Below, piece by piece: positions 43,107 through 52,747 of a DNA stretch of 64,000 nt. Under the pieces are notes generated by a model. The model did no database searches. It was not told the DNA's origin and saw only the letters and a list, made by a program, of their open reading frames with translations. The number at the start of each line of letters is the position of its first letter. Position 1 is the stretch's first letter. The position numbers and the translations under genes were made by a program. Origin of the DNA: Pseudomonas japonica. Lineage in GTDB: Bacteria; Pseudomonadota; Gammaproteobacteria; Pseudomonadales; Pseudomonadaceae. The stretch spans positions 176,514 through 240,513 of the forward strand of contig NZ_FZOL01000009.1 in assembly GCF_900188455.1 (NCBI RefSeq), written 5' to 3'.

Positions 43107-44123
43107 ATGAATCAGGTCAGCCCCAGCGATGACGAACTCAATGCCATCACCGATGCCGCGGCGCATTGGTGCATGCGCCTGCACGCTGAGGACTGCACCG
43201 TCGAGGAACACGCCGAGTTCGAACAATGGCTGAGTGCCAATCCCTTGCATCGCCAGGAATTCGAAGCGATGCAGGAAATCTGGATCACCGCCGACCACCT
43301 GCCCCGCCCGCCTGCCCCTGCGCAGATCCTGCAACTGCCGGTGAAGCCGCGGCCCCAGCCGCAGCGCGCGCGCCATTATGCGTCGGCGGCGGTCATCACC
43401 CTGTTGGCCCTGCCACTGGCCGGCTGGGTCGGCTGGGAACAGGGCTGGCTGCCCAATGACTATCAGTCGGAACAAAGCACCGACACCCGCAGGACCGTGA
43501 CCCTCGGTGACGGCAGCGAGGTGGAGCTGAACCTTGGCACGTCCCTGCGCTACCTGCGCTTCAAGGACGAGCGACGCGTCGTCCTGAGCAAGGGCGAGGC
43601 CTTCTTCAAGGTCAGTCATGACCTGCAGCACCCGTTCGTGGTGCGCGCCGGCAGCGGCCAGACCCAGGTCACCGGGACCCAGTTCAACGTGTGGAAGTAC
43701 CAGGACCAGGTCAAGGTGACCCTGGTGGAAGGTTCGGTGCTGGTCAGCAGCGACAGCTTCAAGCTCGGCAGCGGCTATCGCCTCGGCCCGGGCATGCAGG
43801 CCAGCTACAAGGCCGGCGACCTGGAGCCGAGCCTGAACCAGACCTACGCCAACGACAGCAGCCTGGCGTGGCGCAACGGCAAGCTGGTGATCGACAACCT
43901 GACCCTCGACCAGGCCCTGCCGCTGATCAACCGCTACCTGGAAAACCCGCTGCGCCTGGCCGACGCCAGCACCGGCAGCATCCGCATCAGCGGGATCTAC
44001 AACACCGGCGACGTGAAGCGCCTGGTGCGCACCTTGCCCAAGGTGCTGCCGGTGTATCTGACCCAGGACAAGAATGGCGACACGGTGCTGAACCGGATTT
44101 CGCCACCACCGAAGAAGGGCTGA
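43107..44123 (+). CDS. FecR-family protein without sigma or receptor neighbour
   Basis: A 338-residue protein with the full FecR layout: N-terminal DUF4880-like region (DAAAHWCMRLHAEDCTVEE), one membrane helix (ASAAVITLLALPLAGWVGW) and the periplasmic FecR domain (RRTVTLGDGSEVELNLGTSL), ending in an STN-partner-like region. Normally such a gene follows an ECF sigma gene, but here it follows acyl-CoA dehydrogenase and is followed by a REP pair. GGGAG is five bases before the ATG. It may regulate a distant sigma factor or be a remnant. Confidence 0.88.
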   Translation: MNQVSPSDDELNAITDAAAHWCMRLHAEDCTVEEHAEFEQWLSANPLHRQEFEAMQEIWITADHLPRPPAPAQILQLPVKPRPQPQRARHYASAAVITLLALPLAGWVGWEQGWLPNDYQSEQSTDTRRTVTLGDGSEVELNLGTSLRYLRFKDERRVVLSKGEAFFKVSHDLQHPFVVRAGSGQTQVTGTQFNVWKYQDQVKVTLVEGSVLVSSDSFKLGSGYRLGPGMQASYKAGDLEPSLNQTYANDSSLAWRNGKLVIDNLTLDQALPLINRYLENPLRLADASTGSIRISGIYNTGDVKRLVRTLPKVLPVYLTQDKNGDTVLNRISPPPKKG

Positions 44124-44145
44124 AGCCCCCTATCCCAACAATGCG

Positions 44146-44258
44146 ATCCCCGTAGGAGCTGGCTTGCCTGCGAAAGGACCGCGCAGCGGTCCCAGACCTC
44201 ACCGCTATCGGGGACCGCTTTGCGGTCCTTTCGCAGGCAAGCCAGCTCCTACGGGGAT
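44146..44258. repeat. REP-type inverted pair with 37-base perfect arms
   Basis: Arms 44146-44182 and 44222-44258 are perfect reverse complements separated by 39 bases. The unit is GTAGGAGCTGGCTTGCCTGC with a GGACCGC extension; it is related to but distinct from the 4326 and 25041 units. It sits between the convergent orphan fecR and transporter genes. Confidence 0.88.
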
Positions 44259-44284
44259 TGGTGTCGCCCAGAGAATACGGGGTT

Positions 44285-45604
44285 TTACAACACCATCGCC
44301 GCCACCCACCCCGCCGCCAGCAAGGGCAGGTTGTAGTGAATGAAGGTCGGTACCACGGTGTCCCAGATATGGTGGTGCTGGCCATCGACGTTCAGCCCCG
44401 AGGTCGGCCCCAGGGTCGAGTCCGATGCCGGCGAGCCCGCATCGCCCAGGGCGCCCGCGGTACCGACGATGCACACGGTGGCGATCGGATCGAAGCCCAA
44501 CTGCACGCACAGCGGCACGAAGATCGCCGCGAGGATCGGCACGGTGGAGAACGACGAGCCGATGCCCATGGTCACCAGCAACCCCACCAGCAGCATCAGC
44601 AGGGCACCGATGCCCTTGCTGTGGTCGATCCAGGCCGCCGAGGTTTCCACCAGGCTCTTGACCTCGCCGGTGGCCTTCATCACTTCGGCGAAACCGGAGG
44701 CGGCGATCATGATGAAGCCGATCATCGCCATCATCTTCATGCCCTCGGTGAACAGGCTGTCGGTGTCCTTCCAGCGCACGATGCCGGACACCGAGAAGAT
44801 CAGGAAACCGACCAGCGCACCGATGATCATCGAGTCCAGCCACAGCTGGACGATGAACGCCGCGGCAATGGCACAGCCCGCCACGACCAGGGTCAGGGGG
44901 TTGTAGCTGACCGCCACCTGCTCGACCTGCTCGATCTTTTCCAGGTCGTAGACCCGTTTCCCGCGGTAGCTGAAGAACACCGCGATCAGCAGGCCGACGA
45001 GCATGCCCGCGGCGGGAATGGCCATGGCGTGGGTGACATTCACCGCGCTGACGTCGACACCGCTGCGGGCCACGTTGGCCAGCAGGATTTCATTCAGGAA
45101 GATGTTGCCGAAGCCCACCGGCAGGAACATGTACGGGGTGATCAGGCCAAAGGTGATGACGCACGCCACCAGGCGCCGGTCGATCTGCAGACGGGTCAGG
45201 ACATACAGCAGTGGCGGTACCAGCAGGGGAATGAAGGCGATATGGATCGGCAGGATGTTCTGCGAGGAAATCGCCACCACCAGCATCAGCCCGACCAGCA
45301 GCCATTTGACCCGCACGCCCCTGGCTTCGCTCTGCCCATGGAACATCGCCAGGGCGCGATCGGCCAGGGCATGGGCCAGGCCGGACTTGGCGATGGCCAC
45401 GGCGAAGGCGCCGAGCAAGGCATAGGACAGCGCCACCGTGGCACCGCCGCCCAGGCCGCCGTTGAACGCCTTGAGCGTGCCCTCGATACCCAGACCACCG
45501 ACCAGCCCGCCCACCAGCGCGCCGATGATCAGGGCGATGACCACATGCACGCGGGACAGGCTCAATATCAGCATGATGCCGACCGCGGCGATGACTGCAT
45601 TCAT
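44285..45604 (-). CDS. Na+/H+ antiporter family (NhaC/YuiF-like) transporter
   Basis: A 439-residue integral membrane protein with about 11-12 helices. It resembles the Na+/H+-antiporter-family proteins of the IT superfamily (YuiF/GntP neighbourhood): [35 protein letters not shown] and [20 protein letters not shown]. Some family members carry amino acids or organic acids instead of sodium. The ATG at 45604 is used; longer in-frame sequence upstream does not look coding. Monocistronic. Confidence 0.85.
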   Translation of the reverse strand: MNAVIAAVGIMLILSLSRVHVVIALIIGALVGGLVGGLGIEGTLKAFNGGLGGGATVALSYALLGAFAVAIAKSGLAHALADRALAMFHGQSEARGVRVKWLLVGLMLVVAISSQNILPIHIAFIPLLVPPLLYVLTRLQIDRRLVACVITFGLITPYMFLPVGFGNIFLNEILLANVARSGVDVSAVNVTHAMAIPAAGMLVGLLIAVFFSYRGKRVYDLEKIEQVEQVAVSYNPLTLVVAGCAIAAAFIVQLWLDSMIIGALVGFLIFSVSGIVRWKDTDSLFTEGMKMMAMIGFIMIAASGFAEVMKATGEVKSLVETSAAWIDHSKGIGALLMLLVGLLVTMGIGSSFSTVPILAAIFVPLCVQLGFDPIATVCIVGTAGALGDAGSPASDSTLGPTSGLNVDGQHHHIWDTVVPTFIHYNLPLLAAGWVAAMVL

Positions 45605-45875
45605 TCTCTGCGAACCCCTTGAAACGAAGAAAAAGCGACAGCGTCGGCGACAGATTTGCCCTTGGGCAATGGCCGATTGACGGTATGTTTTTTGGAAGGC
45701 GCACACTCTGAAGCAGCCCTCTCCCGTTGTCAAAGTACAACGCTCCATTGAGTTGCGAGGGTCGCCTGAATGACCGAAAACGGCGCAATTCAATTGACTG
45801 TTTGAATAAAGAAACAGGCGCAGCGGCCGTTACAGACGGCAGTGCCCATTTCTTCTGGTTCAAAGGATTCGCCAC

Positions 45876-48023
45876 ATGTCCCTCAGACAGCTTTCCATCC
45901 AATGGAAGATCACCCTGCTGGCCGGACTTTGCCTCGCCGGCATCGTCACCCTGCTGGTCGGTCTTTCGCTGTATCGCATGGAGCACACGACGGAGCTGGT
46001 CAAGGCCAGCAGCATGCAGATGCTCACCGAAGCCGCCGAAGGCCGCATCGAGTCCCAGGGCGAAGTCCAGGCGCTGCACATCCGCCGCCAGTTCATGGAT
46101 GCCTACCAGTACGGTGCCGGTTTCTCACGCCAGGTGCTGTTCCTCCGCGAACAGGCGGAGAAGCGCTTCCTCGATGCCTTCGACCTGCGCGAAGACCTGA
46201 CTCGCCAGGTGCGCTCGGCGCTGCAGGCCAACCCCGACCTGCTCGGCCTGTCGCTGGTGTTCGAAGCAAACGCGCTGGACGGCAAGGACGAACTGTTCGC
46301 CAACCAGGAAGCCATCGGCAGCAACGAAACCGGGCGGTTCGCCCTGTACTGGTCGCAGCCGAGCCCGGGCCAACTGACCTCCATGGCCCTGCCCGAGCGG
46401 GACATGGCCGACACCACCATCGGCCCCAGCGGCGAGCCGGCCAACACCTGGTCGGTGTGCCCGCGCACCACGCGCAAGACCTGCATCACCGAACCCTACT
46501 TCTACGAGATCGCCGGCCAGCAGGTGCTGATGACCAGCATCGTGTTCCCGCTGATCGTCAATGACAAAGTCATCGCCACCCTGTCCATCGACATCAACCT
46601 GAACAGCCTGCAGGCCCTGAGCAAGCAGGCCAGCGCCAACCTGTACGGTGGCCAGACGCAGATCGGCATCATCACCCCGGCCGGCCTGCTCGCCGGCTAC
46701 AGCCCGGATGCCGGCAAGCTGGCCCAGCGCTACACCGAAGTGGACAAGGACAGCGGCGACGAACTGCTGCGCCTGCTCGGTGACGGCACCACACTGCACA
46801 GCCTCCAGCATGCTGGCCGGCTGAAAGTCCTCGCCTCGTTCTCGCCGACCCCGGGCGCCAAGCCGTGGGGCGTATTGCTGGACGTACCGGAAAGCGCCCT
46901 GACCGGCCCGGCCGAAGCGCTCAAGCAGGAGCTCGACCAGCGCAATACCAGTGGCGCGATGATCGAACTGGGGCTCGGCCTGCTGGCCGCGGTGATCGGC
47001 CTGCTGCTGATCTGGCTGCTGGCCCGGGGCGTGACCCGACCGATCCTGCATGTCGCCCACCGCCTGCGTGAGATCGCCAGCGGTGACGGCGACCTGGCCA
47101 GCCGCCTGGCCTACAACAAGCAGGACGAACTGGGCGAGCTGGCCGGCTGGTTCAACCGTTTCCTCGACAAGCTGCAGCCGACCATCGCCGAAGTGAAGAG
47201 TTCGGTGCATGCCGCCCGCGACACCGCCGACAAGTCCTCGGTCATCGCCAGCCAGACCAGTGCCGGCATGGAGCAGCAGTATCGCCAGGTCGATCAGGTG
47301 GCCACCGCGTCCCATGAAATGAGCGCCACCGCTCACGACGTCGCCCGCAGCGCCGCCCAGGCGGCCCAGGCGGCGCGCGATGTCGACCAGGCCACCCGCC
47401 AGGGTCTGGCGGTGATCGACCAGACCACCCACAGCATCGATGCCCTGGCCGCCAACATGAACACCGCCATGGGCCAGGTCGAAGGCCTGGCCGAGAACAG
47501 CGAGAAGATCGGTTCGGTCCTGGAAGTGATCCGCTCCATCGCCGAACAGACCAACCTGCTGGCGCTCAACGCGGCCATCGAGGCGGCTCGTGCCGGCGAA
47601 GCCGGGCGCGGCTTCGCGGTGGTCGCCGACGAAGTGCGCAACCTGGCCCAGCGCACCCAGGAGTCGGTGGAGGAAACCCGCCAGGTGATCGAGCAGTTGC
47701 AGGCCGGTACCCGCGAGGTGGTGGGCGCCATGGACAGCAGCCATCGCCAGGCCCAGGGCAGTGTCGAGCAGGTCGGCCAGGCGGTGACCGCGCTGCGCCA
47801 GATCGGCGAGGCGGTGGCGGTGATCACCGACATGAACCTGCAGATCGCCAGCGCCGCCGAGGAACAGAGCGCGGTGGCCGAAGAAATCAGCGGCAACGTG
47901 GCGACCATCCGCGACGTCACCGAGTCGCTGTCGCACCAGGCCGAGGAATCGGCGCGGGTCAGCCAGACGCTGAACAGCCTGGCCAACCAGCAGCAGAGCC
48001 TGATGGATCACTTCAGGGTCTGA
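45876..48023 (+). CDS. Methyl-accepting chemotaxis protein with large periplasmic sensor
   Basis: A 715-residue chemoreceptor. Membrane helix 1 is about residues 12-33, the periplasmic ligand domain spans about 35-355 and looks like a double-Cache-type module, helix 2 is about 362-385 ([17 protein letters not shown]), followed by a HAMP domain and the signalling tip with [20 protein letters not shown] and [15 protein letters not shown]. The sensor ligand cannot be assigned. It is a single gene with a 270-bp upstream region. Confidence 0.93.
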   Translation: MSLRQLSIQWKITLLAGLCLAGIVTLLVGLSLYRMEHTTELVKASSMQMLTEAAEGRIESQGEVQALHIRRQFMDAYQYGAGFSRQVLFLREQAEKRFLDAFDLREDLTRQVRSALQANPDLLGLSLVFEANALDGKDELFANQEAIGSNETGRFALYWSQPSPGQLTSMALPERDMADTTIGPSGEPANTWSVCPRTTRKTCITEPYFYEIAGQQVLMTSIVFPLIVNDKVIATLSIDINLNSLQALSKQASANLYGGQTQIGIITPAGLLAGYSPDAGKLAQRYTEVDKDSGDELLRLLGDGTTLHSLQHAGRLKVLASFSPTPGAKPWGVLLDVPESALTGPAEALKQELDQRNTSGAMIELGLGLLAAVIGLLLIWLLARGVTRPILHVAHRLREIASGDGDLASRLAYNKQDELGELAGWFNRFLDKLQPTIAEVKSSVHAARDTADKSSVIASQTSAGMEQQYRQVDQVATASHEMSATAHDVARSAAQAAQAARDVDQATRQGLAVIDQTTHSIDALAANMNTAMGQVEGLAENSEKIGSVLEVIRSIAEQTNLLALNAAIEAARAGEAGRGFAVVADEVRNLAQRTQESVEETRQVIEQLQAGTREVVGAMDSSHRQAQGSVEQVGQAVTALRQIGEAVAVITDMNLQIASAAEEQSAVAEEISGNVATIRDVTESLSHQAEESARVSQTLNSLANQQQSLMDHFRV

Positions 48024-48070
48024 TATTCACGCGCGTTCTGCAGGCGCTGGCTTGTCGTGTGACGAACCAC

Positions 48071-48146
48071 TGCGAAAGGACCGCGCAGTGGTCCCAGATG
48101 GGTGGACTCAATCAGATCGCCGGGACCGCTGCGCGGTCCTTTCGCG
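48071..48146. repeat. Degenerate REP-type inverted pair
   Basis: TGCGAAAGGACCGCGCAGTG (from 48071) pairs imperfectly with the segment around 48122-48146 (GGGACCGCTGCGCGGTCCTT). The AGCTGCGCTCCTACAGG flank is a diverged version of the same REP family. Between convergent genes. Confidence 0.6.
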
Positions 48147-48186
48147 AGCAAGCTGCGCTCCTACAGGGGCCTTGCAGCCGGTGAAG

Positions 48187-49509
48187 TCAGCGCCCTGCCC
48201 TGCGCGGCAGCTCGATATGCACCCGCAGCCCACCCAGCGGGCTCTCGCGCAACGCCATGCGGCCATGCCAGGCCTCGACGATATCCCGCACGATACCCAG
48301 CCCCAGGCCATGGCCGGCGACCTGCTCGTCCAGCCGCGCGCCCCGCTCCAGCACGCCCTCGCGGGCATCCGCGGGAATGCCCGGGCCATCGTCGTCGACC
48401 CAGAGCAGATAGCTGTCCGGCGCCTGCCGAATGCCCAGGCAGACCTCGCTGTCCGCCCATTTGCAGGCGTTGTCCAGCAGGTTGCCGAGCAGCTCCAGCA
48501 AATCCTCGCGATCCCAGGGCAAGGACAGGCCGGCGGCCACCTCGTGGCGAATAAGCAGACCATCGCCGTGGATCATGCCCAGGGTCGCCAGCAGACCGGG
48601 CAACTCGACATCGCAATCGAAATGCGCACCCGGCAAGGCATCGCCGGCCAGGCGGGCGCGGTTCAGCTCGCGGCTCAGGCGTTGCTGGATCTGCTCCAGC
48701 TGTTCGCGCAACTGCGCCGCCAGCTCCGGCGAGTCCCGCAGACGCTCGCTGGATGCCAGGCTGAGGAGCACCGCCAGCGGGGTTTTCAGGGCATGGCCGA
48801 GGTTGCCCAGGGCATTGCGCGAACGGCGCAGGCTATCCTCGGTATGGGCCAACAGGTGGTTGATCTGCGCCACCAGCGGCTCCAGCTCGCTCGGCACCTG
48901 GCTGTCCAGTTGCGTGCGCTTGCCCTGTTGCAGTTGCGCGATCTGTTCGCGGGCGCGCTCCAGCGGGCCCAGCGAGCGCTTGACGATCAGGCGCTGCAGA
49001 ACCAGGACCACGATCAGGGCCAACAGGCCGAGCCCCAGACCGATCTGCTGCATGCGCCGAAACCCGTCGCGCATCGGCGTGTAGTCCTGCGCCACGCTGA
49101 TGGAGATTGCCTGACCCTGGCGGCGGTAATCGGCCCGCAACACCAGAAGCTGCTGGCCTTCCGGGCCGAGTGCGAGGTCATCGAGCAGTCCGGCGGCCGG
49201 CGGCTGCGCCAGTTCGGCATCCCAGAGCGAGCGGGAACGCCAGGTCTTGCCGTCGAAGTCGATACGGAAGTAATAACCGGAGAACTGCCGGTTGTAGGCC
49301 GCGGAGATCCGGCGCTGGTCCAGTTCGACGCCATTCTGGCCCTGGACCATGGCCATCAGCAGGTTCTCGCTTTCCTTGCGCAGGCCGCTTTCCAGGTAAC
49401 GATGCAGGCCCACTTCGAACAACCACAGGCTGACCTGGGCCAGGGCCAGTCCGACCACCACCAGCACCCCGACCAGGCCGAGGCTGAGGCGTGACTGGAT
49501 CGACCTCAC
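48187..49509 (-). CDS. Sensor histidine kinase (PhoQ/PmrB-like architecture)
   Basis: A 440-residue membrane kinase. Two membrane helices (about 9-30 and 155-177) enclose a ~120-residue periplasmic domain, followed by a HAMP-like linker, HisKA with H in [15 protein letters not shown], and ATPase motifs [19 protein letters not shown] and [16 protein letters not shown]. Start is GTG 49509, overlapping the regulator stop by four bases. It forms one operon with the regulator and two PepSY proteins, which suggests control of envelope or metal responses. Confidence 0.9.
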   Translation of the reverse strand: MRSIQSRLSLGLVGVLVVVGLALAQVSLWLFEVGLHRYLESGLRKESENLLMAMVQGQNGVELDQRRISAAYNRQFSGYYFRIDFDGKTWRSRSLWDAELAQPPAAGLLDDLALGPEGQQLLVLRADYRRQGQAISISVAQDYTPMRDGFRRMQQIGLGLGLLALIVVLVLQRLIVKRSLGPLERAREQIAQLQQGKRTQLDSQVPSELEPLVAQINHLLAHTEDSLRRSRNALGNLGHALKTPLAVLLSLASSERLRDSPELAAQLREQLEQIQQRLSRELNRARLAGDALPGAHFDCDVELPGLLATLGMIHGDGLLIRHEVAAGLSLPWDREDLLELLGNLLDNACKWADSEVCLGIRQAPDSYLLWVDDDGPGIPADAREGVLERGARLDEQVAGHGLGLGIVRDIVEAWHGRMALRESPLGGLRVHIELPRRAGR

Positions 49510-50174
49510 TGCACCGCCCCGCCGAACCGATAGCCCTGGCCGCGATGGGTTTCGATCACCCCGCGTCCGAGCTTGCGGCGCAGGTGGTTGACATGCACTT
49601 CGAGGACATTGGAGTCGCGTTCGGTTTCACCGTTGTAGAGGTGCTCGGCCAGATGGCTCTTGGACAGGATCTGCTGCGGATGCAGCATGAAATAGCGCAG
49701 CAGGCGGAACTCGGCGGCGGTCAGCTGTACATCCTCGCCGTCGCGACTGACGCACTGGCGGCCTTCGTCCAGATGCAGGCCGGCGGCCTCCAGGGTCGGC
49801 TGGTTGGCCAGGCCACGGGCGCGGCGCAACAGGGCCTGGATGCGCAACTGCAGCTCTTCGGGATGAAACGGCTTGCTCAGGTAATCGTCGGCACCGGCCT
49901 TGAGCCCTTCGATGCGGTCGGCCCAGGAACCGCGCGCGGTCAGGATCAGCACCGGCGCCAGCAAACCACCCGCGCGCCACTGCTGCAGCACTTCCAGCCC
50001 GGGAATGCCGGGCAGACCGAGGTCGAGCACGATCAGGTCATAGGGTTCGCTGGCCCCCTGATAGACCGCGTCGCGGCCATCGGCCAACCAATCCACCGCG
50101 TAGCCCAGGCGCTGCAGGCTGGCAGTCAGTTCATCGGCCAGGGAGACATTGTCCTCGACCAGGAGCAGGCGCAT
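49506..50174 (-). CDS. OmpR/PhoB-family response regulator
   Basis: A 222-residue regulator: receiver with D51 ([13 protein letters not shown]) and K in [10 protein letters not shown], and an OmpR-type winged helix ([24 protein letters not shown]). It is the third gene of the PepSY-PepSY-regulator-kinase operon, overlapping both neighbours by four bases. The DNA target is probably its own operon. Confidence 0.93.
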   Translation of the reverse strand: MRLLLVEDNVSLADELTASLQRLGYAVDWLADGRDAVYQGASEPYDLIVLDLGLPGIPGLEVLQQWRAGGLLAPVLILTARGSWADRIEGLKAGADDYLSKPFHPEELQLRIQALLRRARGLANQPTLEAAGLHLDEGRQCVSRDGEDVQLTAAEFRLLRYFMLHPQQILSKSHLAEHLYNGETERDSNVLEVHVNHLRRKLGRGVIETHRGQGYRFGGAVQ

Positions 50175-50488
50175 CAGTCATCTTCCTCATCTTTGAGCAG
50201 CGTGCCACTGGCGGCGTCGAGCTTGATCTCGCGGACCACGCCTTCGCCGGTCAGCAGCTCGACTTCGTAGACATACACATCATCGTCCTCCTCCAGTTCG
50301 GCTTCCAGCAAGCGCGCCCCGGGATACCGCCCCAGGGCCGATTGCAGGAGCTGTTCCAGTGGCAGGATCACGCCTTCGCGACGCAGGTGCAGGGCTTCGT
50401 CCTGGTCCAGGTCGCGAGCCAGGGCCAGCGAGCAGAAGGCCAGCAGGGCAGGCAATGCCCAGCGGGCCATTCGCGGGAGGTACGGCAT
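50174..50488 (-). CDS. PepSY-domain exported protein (second copy)
   Basis: A 104-residue protein with a signal peptide (about 1-27, [18 protein letters not shown]) and one PepSY domain ending [21 protein letters not shown], with a strongly acidic stretch ([15 protein letters not shown]). Its ATG overlaps the stop of the preceding PepSY gene and its stop overlaps the regulator start, both as ATGA. PepSY proteins often inhibit proteases or sense envelope conditions for the linked kinase. Confidence 0.85.
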   Translation of the reverse strand: MPYLPRMARWALPALLAFCSLALARDLDQDEALHLRREGVILPLEQLLQSALGRYPGARLLEAELEEDDDVYVYEVELLTGEGVVREIKLDAASGTLLKDEEDD

Positions 50489-50796
50489 CAGTTGTCCTGG
50501 ACGTTCTTCAGGATCTCGCCGGTCTTGGCGTCCATGTCCACGTCCCACTCGACGTTGTTGCTGTCGCGCAGCTCGACCTTGTAGATGTAGCGGCCATATT
50601 CGTTTTCCAGCTCGCTGTCCTTCACCGTCGCGCCCGGATGCTGCGCCAGGGCTTTCTGCTTCAGGGCATCGAGGGACTGGATCTGCTGGCTCTGCACCAG
50701 CTTCACCACTTCATCCGGTTGTACGTCGTGGGCCAGGGCGATGTTGGCGCTCAGGGCCAGGGCGGCGGTAGCGAACAGGGTAGTCAGGATTTTCAT
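50488..50796 (-). CDS. PepSY-domain exported protein (first copy)
   Basis: A 102-residue protein: signal peptide (1-22, LFATAALALSANIALA), then PepSY domain with YIYKVELRDSNNVEWDVDMD and TGEILKNV. It is the first gene of the four-gene signalling operon; a clear GGAG ribosome site (GAGAAACCAAC region) lies upstream. It is about 35% alike in pattern to the next PepSY protein, suggesting a duplication. Confidence 0.87.
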   Translation of the reverse strand: MKILTTLFATAALALSANIALAHDVQPDEVVKLVQSQQIQSLDALKQKALAQHPGATVKDSELENEYGRYIYKVELRDSNNVEWDVDMDAKTGEILKNVQDN

Positions 50797-50953
50797 GTTG
50801 GTTTCTCCAGAAAGGTCAATCGGGTACGGTGGAAAGTCTACCCAGGCGAACTTAATTGAACCTGAAAACGGCTGGCGACATGATAGCGCAGCTCTGCCCC
50901 GCACCCTCGCGGGGATTCCTTATACTTGCCGGCTTCGGCAGAGCGAGACCCCA

Positions 50954-52033
50954 ATGACCGCCATCCACAGCAAATATCCTGCGCTGACCCTCAAGGCAGG
51001 CAAACGCGCACTGGCCCGGATTCGCCAGCGCGGCCTCGGTGCGGCGGACGTCGGCGTGCTGCCGGGCGCCGCCGGCGGTCCCAAGGCCCTGGGTATCCAG
51101 GGGCTGGACCTGGCATTGTTCGGCGACTGGCTGCCGAGTGCGCCACGGGAGCGTGCGCTGATCGGCGCCTCGATCGGCTCCTGGCGCTTCGCCAGCGCCT
51201 GCCTGCCGGACCCGGCCACGGCCATCCGCCGTCTTGGCGACCTGTATACCGCGCAGGACTTCGCCAAGGGCGTGACCCAGGCCGAGGTCTCGTCGAGTTG
51301 TCAGCGCATGCTCGACGACCTGCTCGACGGGCGTGACGCCAGCATCCTCGACAACCCCGATTACCGACTGAACATCGTCGTGGTGAAAAGCCATGGCCTG
51401 CTCGCCGACGATCATCGCGGGCGCCTGGGCATCGGCCTGTCGTCGGTGATCGCCGACAACCTGATTGGCCGACCGCGCCTGGCCCGCCATTTCGAACGCA
51501 TCATCCTGCATGACGCCCGCAGCGCGCCACCGTTGCACACGCTGACCGACTTCCCGTCGCGCTACCTGCCACTGGCCGGGGACAACCTGCGTCATGCGCT
51601 GCTGGCGTCCGGATCGATCCCGATGGTGATGGAAGGCGTGCGCGACATTCCCGGCGCCGGGGCTGGCACCTACCGCGACGGTGGCCTGCTCGACTATCAC
51701 CTGGACCTGCCCTACAGCGGCGAGGACATCGTGCTCTACCCGCATTTCACCGACAAAGTGATTCCCGGCTGGTTCGACAAGGCCCTGCCCTGGCGCCGCG
51801 GCGACGCCGATCGCCTGCAGGACGTGCTGTTGCTCGCGCCATCGTCGCAGTATCTGGCGCGCCTGCCGTACGGCAAATTGCCGGACCGCGGCGACTTCAA
51901 GCGTTTCATGGGCGATGCCGCGGGGCGCCAGCGTTACTGGCACACGGCAATGAGCGAAAGCCGGCGCCTGGGCGACGAGTTTCTCGAATGGGTCGAGCGC
52001 GGCGCGCTGGGCGACCATCTGCAACCCTTGTAG
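50954..52033 (+). CDS. Patatin-like phospholipase family protein
   Basis: A 359-residue patatin-fold hydrolase. The nucleophile serine is S73 in GASIGSW (GxSxG), an oxyanion-type glycine stretch GVLPGAAGGPKAL precedes it, and the catalytic aspartate is in YRDGGLLDY (DGG motif). No signal peptide, so a cytoplasmic or membrane-associated lipid hydrolase. It is divergent from the PepSY operon and ends 52 bases before queD. Confidence 0.85.
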   Translation: MTAIHSKYPALTLKAGKRALARIRQRGLGAADVGVLPGAAGGPKALGIQGLDLALFGDWLPSAPRERALIGASIGSWRFASACLPDPATAIRRLGDLYTAQDFAKGVTQAEVSSSCQRMLDDLLDGRDASILDNPDYRLNIVVVKSHGLLADDHRGRLGIGLSSVIADNLIGRPRLARHFERIILHDARSAPPLHTLTDFPSRYLPLAGDNLRHALLASGSIPMVMEGVRDIPGAGAGTYRDGGLLDYHLDLPYSGEDIVLYPHFTDKVIPGWFDKALPWRRGDADRLQDVLLLAPSSQYLARLPYGKLPDRGDFKRFMGDAAGRQRYWHTAMSESRRLGDEFLEWVERGALGDHLQPL

Positions 52034-52085
52034 CGACCTTGCTGGTAAACTGCGCCCCAGCATTGGTTCTCAGAGTTATTAATCC

Positions 52086-52442
52086 GTGGAAATCTTCAAG
52101 GAATTCACCTTCGAATCGGCACATCGCCTGCCGAACGTCCCTGCCGGTCACAAGTGCGGTCGCCTGCACGGCCACTCGTTCAAGGTCGCCCTGCACCTGA
52201 GCGGCCCGCTGGACCCACATACCGGCTGGATTCGCGACTTCGCCGAAATCAAGGCAGTCTTCAAGCCGCTCTACGAGCAACTGGACCATAACTACCTGAA
52301 CGACATTCCCGGCCTGGAAAACCCGACCAGCGAAGTGATCGCCAAGTGGATCTGGGATAATGTCAAACCGCTACTACCCGAGTTGAGCAAAGTGCGCATT
52401 CACGAAACATGCACCAGTGGCTGCATCTATCAGGGGGAATGA
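52086..52442 (+). CDS. queD: 6-carboxytetrahydropterin synthase QueD
   Basis: A 118-residue enzyme of the PTPS/QueD family making 6-carboxy-5,6,7,8-tetrahydropterin for queuosine. Zinc histidines H13, H28 and H30 ([17 protein letters not shown]), the catalytic Cys C24, and [14 protein letters not shown] are all present. The start is GTG at 52086; upstream ribosome site is weak (AGAG). A strong terminator follows 14 bases after the stop. Confidence 0.94.
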   Translation: MEIFKEFTFESAHRLPNVPAGHKCGRLHGHSFKVALHLSGPLDPHTGWIRDFAEIKAVFKPLYEQLDHNYLNDIPGLENPTSEVIAKWIWDNVKPLLPELSKVRIHETCTSGCIYQGE

Positions 52443-52455
52443 CACTCGATCGTTG

Positions 52456-52483
52456 AAAAAACCACCGACAGGTGGTTTTTTTT
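52456..52483 (+). terminator. Rho-independent terminator after queD
   Basis: ACCACC-GACA-GGTGGT stem (52461-52466/52471-52476) with flanking A and T runs (AAAAAA before, TTTTTTTT after). A textbook intrinsic terminator, also able to work on the minus strand. Confidence 0.92.
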
Positions 52484-52747
52484 CGCCCTTCGACTGCGTC
52501 ATGACATGGCCTGCTGACGACGAGCTGGAAACATGATCAATCGTGGACAACAACAAAAACTTGTGCCTTCAAAAACGCCCGCATCCCCGGGAACCCTGAA
52601 TAAAACCTGACTACCTTGCTCAAAAAAAAGCGAGACTACCCAGTCGGAAAATAGTTCCATTTTCATAAAGCCCTGATAGAATTCGGCGCCCTTTTATACC
52701 TCGTAAATAACAACAAGTTTCGCAGTCCTCGGGGAAATCAGCAGTTC
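52484..52747 (+). promoter_or_regulatory. AT-rich leader of the envelope gene cluster
   Basis: This gene-free 264-bp stretch has about 45% GC, well below the flanks, including AAAAAAAGCGAGACTACCC and CTTTTATACCTCGTAAATAA. It probably contains the promoter for the eight-gene cluster that follows; I could not fix a single -35/-10 pair, and no hairpin terminator or small RNA is obvious. Confidence 0.5.
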
